10,409 nucleotides of DNA, taken from NCBI GenBank assembly GCA_002407865.1, contig DHPI01000014.1, forward strand, positions 1-10,409. Reading direction: 5' to 3'. Under the pieces are notes generated by a model, which saw only the letters and a list, made by a program, of their open reading frames with translations, did no database searches and was not told where the DNA came from. Source of the stretch: Spirochaetia bacterium UBA5368. Lineage in GTDB: Bacteria; Spirochaetota; UBA4802; UBA5368. The position numbers and the translations under genes are program-made. This document shows, piece after piece, positions 1 to 6,606 of this stretch (positions are counted from its first letter, which is position 1; each line of letters begins with the position of its first letter).

Positions 1-48
1 TTGTCTTTATACATCCGTTCAAACGATACGACAAGCTTCTTTTACCAG

Positions 49-113
49 AGGTGCAGCAATTTGGGCGTAGCGACCGACAGGGAGCGAAGCCGCGTACCCG
101 CTGTTGTGCGCCG
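49..113 (-). repeat. attC-like imperfect palindrome at the 3' end of the 114-716 gene
   Basis: Read on the minus strand, this stretch begins directly after the stop codon of the membrane-protein gene. It opens with GGCGCACAAC (103-112), runs through GCGGGTACGCGG and TCGCTACGCCC, and ends in a degenerate mate, TTGCTGCAC (about 51-59). The two arms pair imperfectly, leaving unpaired bases. A cassette-associated attC site in an integron has this layout: an inverse core right after the gene, a palindromic middle and a core site at the far end. The cores do not match the textbook GTTRRRY/RYYYAAC exactly, so the assignment is an inference. It could instead be an ordinary dispersed palindromic repeat. 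Confidence 0.45.
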
Positions 114-123
114 TTATTTTAAT
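103..123. repeat. Left copy of a 21-bp inverted repeat bracketing the 114-716 gene
   Basis: Positions 103-123 on the plus strand and 733-753 on the minus strand agree at 20 of 21 bases, by direct comparison. They share GTTGTGCGCC followed by one variable base and TTATTTTAAT. The left copy includes the last codons and stop of the gene; the right copy lies just upstream of its ribosome binding site. The outer ten bases match the proposed attC core. The inner AT-rich part goes beyond what integron recombination would require. Confidence 0.7.
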
Positions 124-716
124 TTTTTATAAATCTTTTTATCAATATACCATAAGAGCAAAACAAGAACTAAAGTTAAGGCTGTATATAGAAGCTTAGT
201 ATTTAGAAGCCGTAAAAATTCCGATCTAGTTCCTTCACCTACAAAAGAAGGACTTGTCCACCAAATCATTTCAGAAATCCCAGAAATAATAAATGCAATT
301 CCAGCCCAAAGTTCAATCCGAATATAAACAATTAGCCCTATAATTATCAAAGCAAGACCAGCAAACCAAAAAATACGTATTTCCTTAATCTTAGCTTGTT
401 TAGCTTCCCAGTCAGTAATGGCTTTTTCAATTTTGTTATGTGAATAATAAGGATCTTCAGACTTTTTTATTCCATTAATCTGTTTCTGAGTTTTCCCTTC
501 CTCTAATTTTTTTATTTGTTCATCTAGCAAATCATATTTTTTTGTTAGCTCATCTAGAGATTCTATTTTTTCGATTTGGTAATCAATATTCTTTTTATTA
601 TATTTATCTAATACAGATTCATGATTATAAAAATACCGAACATACCCATGCCGGACAAGTTGAACATTTAGTGTAAACAAAGCAATTACTACCAAAACAA
701 TTTTAAAAATTTTCAT
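114..716 (-). CDS. Small membrane protein of unknown function with coiled-coil loop
   Basis: I do not recognise this 200-residue protein. Its visible layout is a hydrophobic N-terminal helix (residues 4-20), a charged Lys/Glu-rich stretch likely to form coiled coil (about 36-113), a hydrophobic helix pair (116-133 and 134-152), and a last helix (174-190) before a lysine-rich tail. The start is placed at 716 because GAGAGG lies about 8 bases upstream on the coding strand and the first residues form a membrane helix. An in-frame extension to 911 is possible but would translate through the flanking palindrome. The gene is clearly more AT-rich than the pst genes and sits alone between two attC-like repeats, which suggests acquisition as a mobile cassette. 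No function can be inferred. Confidence 0.75.
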   Translation of the reverse strand: MKIFKIVLVVIALFTLNVQLVRHGYVRYFYNHESVLDKYNKKNIDYQIEKIESLDELTKKYDLLDEQIKKLEEGKTQKQINGIKKSEDPYYSHNKIEKAITDWEAKQAKIKEIRIFWFAGLALIIIGLIVYIRIELWAGIAFIISGISEMIWWTSPSFVGEGTRSEFLRLLNTKLLYTALTLVLVLLLWYIDKKIYKKLK

Positions 717-732
717 TTTTATACCTCTCAAG

Positions 733-753
733 ATTAAAATAATGGCGCACAAC
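733..753. repeat. Right copy of the 21-bp inverted repeat
   Basis: This is the partner of 103-123, in inverted orientation, with one mismatch. It lies between the attC-like palindrome and the GAGAGG ribosome binding site of the membrane-protein gene, so the gene is bracketed almost exactly by the two copies. It could be the recombined core site of a cassette plus a short conserved cassette head, or the terminal inverted repeat of a small non-autonomous element. Confidence 0.7.
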
Positions 754-851
754 GACCAAGCATAACCGACGTTTGCCGTAGAGCAGCGGAGGCAAATGTG
801 CCAAAGGCCGAGGAGCGTAGCGACGAAGCGGTTATGCTTTGAGTTTGTCGC
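744..851 (-). repeat. Long attC-like palindromic element upstream of the 114-716 gene
   Basis: A nested palindrome of about 108 bases. The outer arms, GGCGCACAAC (744-753) and GAGTTTGTCGC (841-851), pair imperfectly. A perfect 11-bp arm pair follows: AAGCATAACCG (758-768) with CGGTTATGCTT (829-839). Inside is a near-perfect 9-bp arm pair, ACGTTTGCC (769-777) with GGCAAATGT (791-799). Successive arms separated by bulges, with GTT-type ends, are what attC sites look like as folded single strands. On the minus strand the site would end at GTTGTGCGCC, immediately before the membrane-protein gene, as a preceding cassette's attC would. The core bases differ from the consensus at one position, so this is a structural inference. 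Confidence 0.5.
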
Positions 852-921
852 AAAAATAATTAATTTACATTCTGATGTATTCAATAAAATATCAATATCT
901 TTTTTATACAAGGATGTTGAT

Positions 922-2025
922 ATGAAAACACGTTACCATAACTACTTCACAGAACAGACATTCTTTATACAGATAAATCCGGCCGAAATCAAAAAATAAT
1001 AATCCGCTCGTTGCTGCAATGGAACTAAAATTCACGGTTACGGATCTAAAGAATTTACCGGAAACATTAAGGAGTTCATAGAGCAGAAGAATCGCATAGA
1101 GAAGAATATATCCAGGCTCATGAATGAAACGAATAAGAGCACTGCGAATCAGGATAAGAAGCTCAATCGATGGAAATACAATCTTCAGAGAATTAATTCT
1201 TTTCTTGAGGAAACGAAGAATTCGGCAGTTGAAGATGAAAACACAAAAATCAATCTTACAGATCGTGACGCCAGGCTCGTGAAAGACCAGGGTAAAATAT
1301 ATATAGGATATAACTGCCAGACTGCTGCTGACAAAGAGAACAGCCTGATAATCGGGTGTAATGTGACTAACAGTGCCAGCGACAGGACTCAGCTTGTCCC
1401 GATGATTGATGAGCTCAAGAAATATCAGCTCAAAATGAAGATAGTTGCTGACGCAGGTTATTTTTCATCTAAAAACATCGAGTACGCGGAAGAGAATAAT
1501 ATCGACCTCTACCTTCCTGAAGGTAAACTCGATGGAGGGGTGCAGAAGAAACGTAAAACCGCTGACCGTATAACATCAAAAGATTGTATACTCTCTACGG
1601 ATGATAACCGCAAAACACTCACATGCCCTGGCGGTTTCACAACAGAGACAGGTGATGCTGTTCACGACCACGGAAATTTCTTCTACAGGTTTTATATTCC
1701 TTCCACTTACTGTGCCAATTGCGGGTTCAAAAATAAATGTCATACCAGTTTTAAAACCGGCAAAAGTAAGTGGTTCAATGTGAAAAGAGAATACTTCGAT
1801 TCACAGCTCGCAAGGGGCAGGATGAGAGACAAACCCGGAGCCCCGGAGGAAAAGCAGTATACAATCAACAGTCATGCATCATTGAACATATCTTCGGTGA
1901 AATAAAAAAGTACCAAAAATTCAGAAGATTTTACCACAGGGGACTTTACAAAGGTCAATACTATCTGGACTATCGTCTGCATTGTGCACAATTTCAGGAA
2001 ACTTGCGAAACTGCAGTATGGTTAA
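922..2025 (+). pseudogene. IS1182-like transposase, degraded by deletion and frameshifts
   Basis: The gene opens at 922 (AGGA at 911-914) with a start typical of IS1182-type transposases, MKTRYHNYF then EQTFF. It hits stops at 997-1002 after an apparent indel in an A-run. The expected continuation PLVAAME is in another frame (1004-1021). A deletion then removes most of the N-terminal part, and the original frame resumes at GYGSKEFTG. From there to about 1840 it reads through the catalytic core: TDRDARLVK, GYNCQTAADKE (first Asp), VADAGYFS (second Asp) and a Cys-rich segment (CANCGFKNKC). The glutamate motif IIEHIFGEIK lies in a different frame after a shift near 1835-1850. The tail WTIVCIVHNFRKLAKLQYG, ending at 2025, lies in a third frame after a shift near 1950. 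All three catalytic acids can be seen, but never in one frame, so it cannot make active transposase. Confidence 0.8.
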
Positions 2026-2043
2026 CAGCCTCTAAAGACACCA

Positions 2044-2072
2044 AATGCCGGGTTAATAAAGACTCCGGCATT
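2044..2072. repeat. 8-bp perfect hairpin at the IS1182/IS256 remnant junction
   Basis: AATGCCGG (2044-2051) pairs with CCGGCATT (2065-2072) around a 13-base loop. It lies just after the last codon of the broken IS1182-like gene and runs into the point where homology to an IS256-type transposase stops (about 2063). It may be the end structure of one of the two elements or a terminator for the plus-strand transposase. A T-run follows at 2079-2083, but that T-run also encodes part of the IS256 fragment on the other strand. Confidence 0.45.
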
Positions 2073-2207
2073 CATGGCTTTTTCAACCAATCGCCTGGTC
2101 AGCTGTTTGAGCAGTCCGCTTTCACCAGTGATCTGTTCAGGTTTAAGCTTCCTGAAATCAATATCTTCAAGCAGCTTCTCGATTAAATCGTCTTTCTCTT
2201 TGGCCAT
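2064..2207 (-). pseudogene. IS256-family transposase, N-terminal fragment
   Basis: On the minus strand from an ATG at 2207 the frame reads MAKEKDDLIEKLLEDID, then RKLKPEQITG, GLLKQLTRRLVEKAMNA. This is the characteristic N-terminus of IS256 (Mutator-like) transposases, which continue with a conserved ELTEHLGY-type segment. Here that continuation is missing: homology ends after about 48 residues and the frame runs into unrelated codons until a stop at 2022-2024. A full-length family member has roughly 400 residues, so nearly 90 percent, including all catalytic residues, is gone. The fragment abuts the 3' end of the IS1182-like remnant, consistent with one-sided deletion after insertion. Confidence 0.8.
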
Positions 2208-2237
2208 CTTTTTCCCTCTCCATAAGGTATTTAATAT

Positions 2238-2265
2238 GGCCATTTACACAATCTTTTTTACACCC
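2238..2265 (-). repeat. Presumed terminal inverted repeat of the IS256-type remnant
   Basis: Read on the minus strand the sequence starts GGGTGTAAAAAAGATTGTG and continues TAAATGGCC, about 30 bases upstream of the IS256-type ATG at 2207. IS256-family ends commonly have such GTGTAAA-rich repeats at this distance from the gene, so this probably marks the element's outer boundary near 2265. The opposite end is missing, so no pair or target duplication can be shown. Confidence 0.55.
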
Positions 2266-2269
2266 TCCT

Positions 2270-2464
2270 CTTGAGCGCTTTGCGCGTCGTGTGAAGAAGT
2301 GGCGCGATGGCAACATGAAGAAACGTTGGCGTGCCGCCGCAATTTTACAAGCGGAGGAAAGGATGCATAGGGTTCGTGGCGCCCTGGGGATTATCGCACT
2401 GGTCAATAATATGGAATTGATTATAGCTGAGAAACGTAATCAGCTTGACAGGGAGGTGAGTTAA
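2270..2464 (+). pseudogene. C-terminal transposase-like fragment (family uncertain)
   Basis: Immediately beyond the presumed IS256 end, a plus-strand frame is open for 64 codons to a TAA at 2462-2464. It encodes ERFARRVKKWRDGNMKKRW, then RAAAILQAEERMHRVRG. This basic R-V-K-x-W-R-D-G...R-W...A-E-x-R-x-x-R-x-x-G pattern resembles, from memory, the C-terminal tail of a transposase, but I cannot assign the IS family. No start codon or upstream domain is present, because the reading frame is cut at the IS256-type boundary. The simplest reading is that the IS256-type element inserted into, or recombined with, this older gene. A small stand-alone protein starting at an internal ATG (2315) is possible but unlikely. 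Confidence 0.45.
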
Positions 2465-2730
2465 GGATATGTTCGAGTTCTACACCGCTAAAGAATTTCC
2501 ACTAAAAGCGAGACAATCTCTTCATCATTTATTAACATACATTATATAGGCACTCTGTCATATTTCATGTCACGTCGCCGCTTTGTCGCACAAAACGCAT
2601 GTATCTTCGAACATGATATTATTGCCGAACGCGTAAAATTGCTCATCAGTATAGCATATCCCTACTTCAGTACTATGCTGACACTCGACGCGAAACGGAT
2701 CGGCTGAATTTAGTAGAGAGGCATATCGCG
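2465..2730. other. Gene-free stretch between IS remnants and phoR
   Basis: No convincing coding frame, tRNA or strong terminator can be seen. There is a weak inverted repeat, AGCATA/TATGCT, around 2655-2685, and short matches between ATGTTCGA (about 2468-2475) and TCGAACAT (about 2606-2613) that could be eroded element ends. A rho-independent terminator is expected for the minus-strand pst-pho operon here, but no GC stem with a T-run is visible on that strand. Confidence 0.5.
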
Positions 2731-4464
2731 TCAACAGGGTATTTGAATGCGAAATTCAGTTCCTGATATATCCGACGTAACGGATATATCCCAGTTCAAC
2801 AGGATGGCAGCGTGTCGTACTATGGACAGCCCGAGTCCCGTGCCGCCCGTTTCGCGTGAACGGCTCTTGTTGACGCGGTAAAACCTCTCGAAAATCCGCC
2901 CAATTGACTCCTTCGGGATGCCGATGCCGGTATCCCGAATTGCGACAGTAATCGTATGAGGCATTACGTCGGAAGTGATTCGTATTTTGCCGTCAGGCTT
3001 GTTGTAGTTTATTGCGTTATCGATTATATTAAAAAATATCTCTTCCGTGAGGAACCTGTTGCCGGAAAGCTTTTCCGGAAGCGAATCCAGCTTGCGTATA
3101 AGTTCAATCCCCTTCTCTGATATTTTGGATGAAAGAAGGCCTGTACAGTTGTTGATTATATCGCGGATATGTATCTCCTCGAACATGGGGAAATGCATAT
3201 ATGTTTCAATCATATTCAGCTTTATCATATCGTTTATTATATGATCCTGCCGGTCTACATTAATAAGCGCGCTCCTGATATACTCACGGCATAATTCCGG
3301 CTGCTCTATAAACTCATTCATCGTTTCGAGATACCCCTTTATGATTGCAACAGGCGTTTTCAGTTCGTGCGAAAGATTTCCCACGAGTTCTGTTTTCATC
3401 TGATCGAGGCGTTTCTTCTCGGTTATATCGTGAATTACGACAAGAATACCCTGTATATGTCCGTCTTCTTTTACAGGTTTTATGTACGTGTCACAGATCA
3501 CATCGGGTACGAGTTCATCTTCAATGTTCACCGAAGTTTCAGTCGCGAAGCATTTCTCAATATGCGAATTCAGCGTGCTGCTTCGAATGACTTCATAATA
3601 TATCATCTTTCTGCAATCATAGTCGATATTAAACAATGATTTGAAGCCCTCGTTCGCGAGCTGCATCTTTTTATCCCTGCCAATCACGGCAATTCCTTCA
3701 TTTATCGTATTGATGATAAGCTCGAGTTTGCTTTGCTCGATCATCATGGCTGTGATTTTTTCAACAAGCGAATCCGCCATACTGTTAAGCGACCGCTGGA
3801 GCGTCCCTATCTCATCATTACTGTACTTGAGAATTCTTTCTCCAAGATCGCCATGCGCAAAATGCGTCGCAAAGTGGATTGTCGTATTGATCGGCCGCGT
3901 GATGCTTCGCGAAATGACAATGTTAACTGCGACGGCGACTGTCATCAGAATCAACCCCATCAGCAATATCGCCGATTTTACCGTTTTTTCGCTATCGTCG
4001 ATTTCTTTCAGCGGCCTCGCAATGCGTATGATATAGTGCGGCGTTTTTTTCGCGAAATAGAACATATCGGCCATAAGCGTATTGCTGTACCGGATGCTTT
4101 CCCCAAACCCCGCGCCGAGCGCCTCCTTTATTTCAATCCTGTACAGGTGATTATCAAGATGCGACAGATCGCCGACCGACGAGTCCCCGATTATTCTACC
4201 GTTAAAACCAACGAGCGTCAGGCGCACGTGCAGAATATCCGCAAGCTCCGTAATATCCTTCGCAGACGGATAGAGAACTGCTGCTGGCTTTTTTTCCCGC
4301 AACATCAGTTCCGCCACCCTGATTTTTTCGTTCATTTCAGATTTAATAATCGCAAGGTGTGATTTCCGCACAAGGTCGGTAAAAAACAACAGCAGAAAGA
4401 CGATCAGCAACGATATAAGAATCGCATACGAAACGGTTATCTTGTTGGTGATTTTTTTCAGCAT
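2731..4464 (-). CDS. phoR: Phosphate-regulon sensor histidine kinase PhoR
   Basis: A membrane-bound histidine kinase of 577 residues that would phosphorylate PhoB, encoded just upstream. Order of parts: transmembrane helix 1 (about 12-30), an extracytoplasmic domain of about 130 residues (32-162), helix 2 (about 163-184), HAMP linker (185-238), a PAS domain (about 245-350), the dimerisation/phosphoacceptor domain with SHELKTP (phosphorylated His366), and the ATPase domain with N-box NIIDNAINY (Asn483), DTGIGIP (511-517) and GTGLGLS (541-547). All catalytic motifs are intact. The large outer domain and PAS resemble Gram-positive and spirochaete-type PhoR more than E. coli PhoR, which lacks a large periplasmic domain. 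It is the last gene of the operon, 15 bp after phoB; its ribosome binding site is weak (GGTGCGG). The PhoR name rests largely on the pst-phoU-phoB context. Confidence 0.9.
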   Translation of the reverse strand: MLKKITNKITVSYAILISLLIVFLLLFFTDLVRKSHLAIIKSEMNEKIRVAELMLREKKPAAVLYPSAKDITELADILHVRLTLVGFNGRIIGDSSVGDLSHLDNHLYRIEIKEALGAGFGESIRYSNTLMADMFYFAKKTPHYIIRIARPLKEIDDSEKTVKSAILLMGLILMTVAVAVNIVISRSITRPINTTIHFATHFAHGDLGERILKYSNDEIGTLQRSLNSMADSLVEKITAMMIEQSKLELIINTINEGIAVIGRDKKMQLANEGFKSLFNIDYDCRKMIYYEVIRSSTLNSHIEKCFATETSVNIEDELVPDVICDTYIKPVKEDGHIQGILVVIHDITEKKRLDQMKTELVGNLSHELKTPVAIIKGYLETMNEFIEQPELCREYIRSALINVDRQDHIINDMIKLNMIETYMHFPMFEEIHIRDIINNCTGLLSSKISEKGIELIRKLDSLPEKLSGNRFLTEEIFFNIIDNAINYNKPDGKIRITSDVMPHTITVAIRDTGIGIPKESIGRIFERFYRVNKSRSRETGGTGLGLSIVRHAAILLNWDISVTSDISGTEFRIQIPC

Positions 4465-4479
4465 TCGGCAGCCGCACCG

Positions 4480-5175
4480 TTATTCATCGAAAAATCCGTA
4501 TCCGACGCCCGAATACGTACAGATAATGTCTTTGTAAGTGCCAAGCTTTTTTCTGATGTTCATAATGTGCACGTCTATTGTTCTGTCGATGATATACACA
4601 TTGTCCCCGCGTATGCTGTCGATGAGATTGTCGCGGGAAAATATTTTCCCTGGGTGCTTCAACAACAGCAACAGGATATCAAACTCGGTTTTCGTGAGCT
4701 TCACGTTTTTTCCATCGACACGAAGGGCATATTGTTCGGGAAACAATTCGATGCCCCTGTACGATATTTTGGCCGGTTCCGCCGCAGCCTGCCCCCTTTC
4801 CATTCTACGCAAAACGGCTTTTATGCGGGAAAGAATTTCTTTTATACTGAACGGCTTTGTAATATAATCATCGCCGCCCAGCTCAAGGCCAAGCACCGTA
4901 TCGAATTCTTCCGTTCTCGCGGTGAGAAATATTACAGGTATACCCGCATAGTCGGGGGCCATGCGAAGAAATTTGCAGAATTCAAACCCATCCGTTCCTT
5001 CCATCATGACATCGAGCAGAATCAGGTCGGGGATATTTTTCTTCAGGCTTTCCCGCGCCTCTTCCGCTGAAGAATACGTATATACCTCATAATTATTATG
5101 CTCCAGGTTTATGCGTAAAATATCCTGAATATCCTTTTCATCGTCGATGACAAATATTTTCTTTTTCATGATCAT
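4480..5175 (-). CDS. phoB: Phosphate-regulon response regulator PhoB (OmpR/PhoB family)
   Basis: A 231-residue DNA-binding response regulator, the partner of the adjacent kinase. The receiver domain (residues 5-123) has the acidic pair Asp11/Asp12, phosphoacceptor Asp55 (LILLDVMM), switch Thr85 (FLTAR) and Lys107 (ITKPF). The winged-helix domain (about 136-229) has the family's LTKTEFDIL, FSRDNLI, RTIDVHIMNIRKKL and GVGYGF segments. The start at 5175 overlaps the phoU stop as ATGA, implying translational coupling. A second in-frame ATG at 5169 (starting MKKKIF) is equally plausible and removes two residues. Phospho-PhoB would bind direct repeats upstream of pst genes and activate them under phosphate limitation. 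Confidence 0.93.
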   Translation of the reverse strand: MIMKKKIFVIDDEKDIQDILRINLEHNNYEVYTYSSAEEARESLKKNIPDLILLDVMMEGTDGFEFCKFLRMAPDYAGIPVIFLTARTEEFDTVLGLELGGDDYITKPFSIKEILSRIKAVLRRMERGQAAAEPAKISYRGIELFPEQYALRVDGKNVKLTKTEFDILLLLLKHPGKIFSRDNLIDSIRGDNVYIIDRTIDVHIMNIRKKLGTYKDIICTYSGVGYGFFDE

Positions 5176-5825
5176 AGCTGGTGCCGCACGTCTTCCCCCT
5201 GAATATAATAAATTGCCCGCTCCGCGATGTTTGTCGCATGATCGCCGATGCGTTCGAGCGCTTTTGAAACCATGATCAAACCCATCGCCTGGGTGATTGT
5301 GTGGGGATTTTCCGCCATATACGAAAAAAGCTCCCTGTATATCTGCATGTTCAGATAGTCGATTTCCGTATCGGTCTCAATAACACGCTGGGCCCTGGCG
5401 ACATCCCTGGTGCTTATTGCCTGAAGCGCATCTTTAAGCATCTCGATACAGATACCCCCCATTCTTGGGATATCGACAAGCGGCTTCAACGGCGTTCTGC
5501 CGTCGCACCGTATTGTTTCTTTCGCGATATTGGTCGCAAGATCACCGATCCGCTCGAGGTCCGTATTTATTTTCAGCACCGCAAGCACAAGGCGCAGGTC
5601 GCCGGCCGCGGGCTGGCGCGTAACCAGAAGCTTAATGCACGCATCGTCGATCATAATCTCCATTTTGTCAAGATATGTATCGTTCTGAATCACCTGCTCG
5701 GCTGTTGCAACATCCGATTTTTTCAATGACTCGACCGACATGCGTATCGCATCGATAGCCATGTCGGCCATCTCGAACATTTTCAGTTTAACATTTTCGA
5801 GATCGTTTTCCAGATGAGTCGACAT
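5172..5825 (-). CDS. phoU: Phosphate transport regulator PhoU
   Basis: A cytoplasmic protein of 217 residues, the usual PhoU length, built of two repeated three-helix bundles. Both repeats show the metal-binding E/DxxxD-type motifs: NDTYLDKMEIMID (48-60) with TDLERIGDLATNI (88-100) in the first, and ETDTEIDYLNMQI (150-162) with KALERIGDHATNIAE (188-202) in the second. PhoU relays the phosphate status of the PstSCAB transporter to PhoR and restrains signalling when phosphate is plentiful; it also limits phosphate uptake. A strong ribosome binding site (GAGGGGGG) precedes the ATG at 5825. The gene sits 12 bp after pstB and overlaps phoB by 4 bp, so transporter, adaptor and two-component system are expected to be co-expressed. 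Confidence 0.95.
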   Translation of the reverse strand: MSTHLENDLENVKLKMFEMADMAIDAIRMSVESLKKSDVATAEQVIQNDTYLDKMEIMIDDACIKLLVTRQPAAGDLRLVLAVLKINTDLERIGDLATNIAKETIRCDGRTPLKPLVDIPRMGGICIEMLKDALQAISTRDVARAQRVIETDTEIDYLNMQIYRELFSYMAENPHTITQAMGLIMVSKALERIGDHATNIAERAIYYIQGEDVRHQL

Positions 5826-5837
5826 ACGCCCCCCCTC

Positions 5838-6593
5838 TTAACCGAATTTTCCAGTTATGTAATTTTCAGTCATTTTTTTCTCAGGCTTCGTGAATATCGT
5901 TTCCGTTTTGTTTAATTCGATCAGCTCTCCCATATAGAAAAACGCCGTATAATCGCTTACCCTCGCCGCCTGCTGCATGTTGTGCGTCACAATGACGATG
6001 GTATAGTTGTGTTTAAGGTCCTGAATAAGTTCTTCGATTTTCATCGTCGAGATTGGATCAAGGGCCGACGCTGGCTCGTCCATGAGAATTATTTCGGGCT
6101 GTACCGCGATTGTCCGCGCTATACACAACCGCTGCTGCTGTCCGCCTGACAATCCCAGCGCGGATTCGTTCAACCTGTCCTTAACCTCGTCCCAGAGCGC
6201 CGTGCTTTTCAGTGAATTTTCCACAATTCCTTCAATATCATACCTGTTACGCACGCCGTTTATTTTAAGACCGTACGCGATGTTTTCAAAGATCGATTTC
6301 GGAAATGGATTCGATTTTTGAAATACCATGCCTACCCTTCGGCGGAGGCCCGTAACATCGTAGCGGGGTTCGTAGATATTGACGCCATCGATGAGTATTT
6401 CGCCATCGACCGATGTGTTCGGAATAATATCGTTCATTCTGTTTATACATCGTATGAATGTCGACTTCCCGCAGCCTGACGGGCCAATCAGCGCGGTAAC
6501 CGTGTTTTTATACATCGGCAGCGTAATGCCGCATATCGCCGCCTTCGTATTATAATAAAATGTCAGAGCATTGACCTTAATTTTTTCTTCCAT
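5838..6593 (-). CDS. pstB: Phosphate ABC transporter ATP-binding protein PstB
   Basis: The ATPase that drives phosphate import through PstC/PstA at the inner face of the membrane. From the start chosen here (6593, MEEKIKV) it has 251 residues, close to the family's usual 250-260. Walker A is GPSGCGKST (37-45), the Q-loop glutamine is Gln92 in VFQKSNPFP, the signature is LSGGQQQR (148-155), Walker B is ILMDEP (169-174) and the switch histidine is His204 (VTHNM). An in-frame extension to 6659 would overlap pstA by more than 50 bp and add a residue stretch absent from the family, so it was not used. The spacing from the pstA stop is 13 bp; the ribosome binding site is weak (GGTG), so coupling to pstA translation is likely. 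Confidence 0.95.
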   Translation of the reverse strand: MEEKIKVNALTFYYNTKAAICGITLPMYKNTVTALIGPSGCGKSTFIRCINRMNDIIPNTSVDGEILIDGVNIYEPRYDVTGLRRRVGMVFQKSNPFPKSIFENIAYGLKINGVRNRYDIEGIVENSLKSTALWDEVKDRLNESALGLSGGQQQRLCIARTIAVQPEIILMDEPASALDPISTMKIEELIQDLKHNYTIVIVTHNMQQAARVSDYTAFFYMGELIELNKTETIFTKPEKKMTENYITGKFG

Positions 6594-6606
6594 TGCGCAA
6601 GCACCA

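Noticed and set aside
717..911. N-terminal extension of the membrane-protein gene to an upstream ATG at 911
   Set aside because: It would translate the attC-like palindrome and place the natural membrane-helix start and its GAGAGG site internally.
796..921. Open frame running from the attC-like palindrome into the transposase start
   Set aside because: The first 42 codons come from repeat DNA. The transposase start with its own ribosome binding site is at 922.
2555..2573. Pho-box-like pair CTGTCATA...TGTCAC
   Set aside because: The TGTCA units are 12 rather than 11 bases apart, and the site is downstream of phoR in remnant DNA with no gene to control.
2654..2687. AGCATA/TATGCT inverted repeat as operon terminator after phoR
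   Set aside because: A 6-bp AT-rich stem with a 15-base loop and no T-run is too weak to call a terminator.
3733..4362. Plus-strand open frame of 209 codons opposite phoR
   Set aside because: It is antisense to an intact kinase gene and its translation is arginine/histidine-rich with low-complexity composition, typical of a shadow frame.
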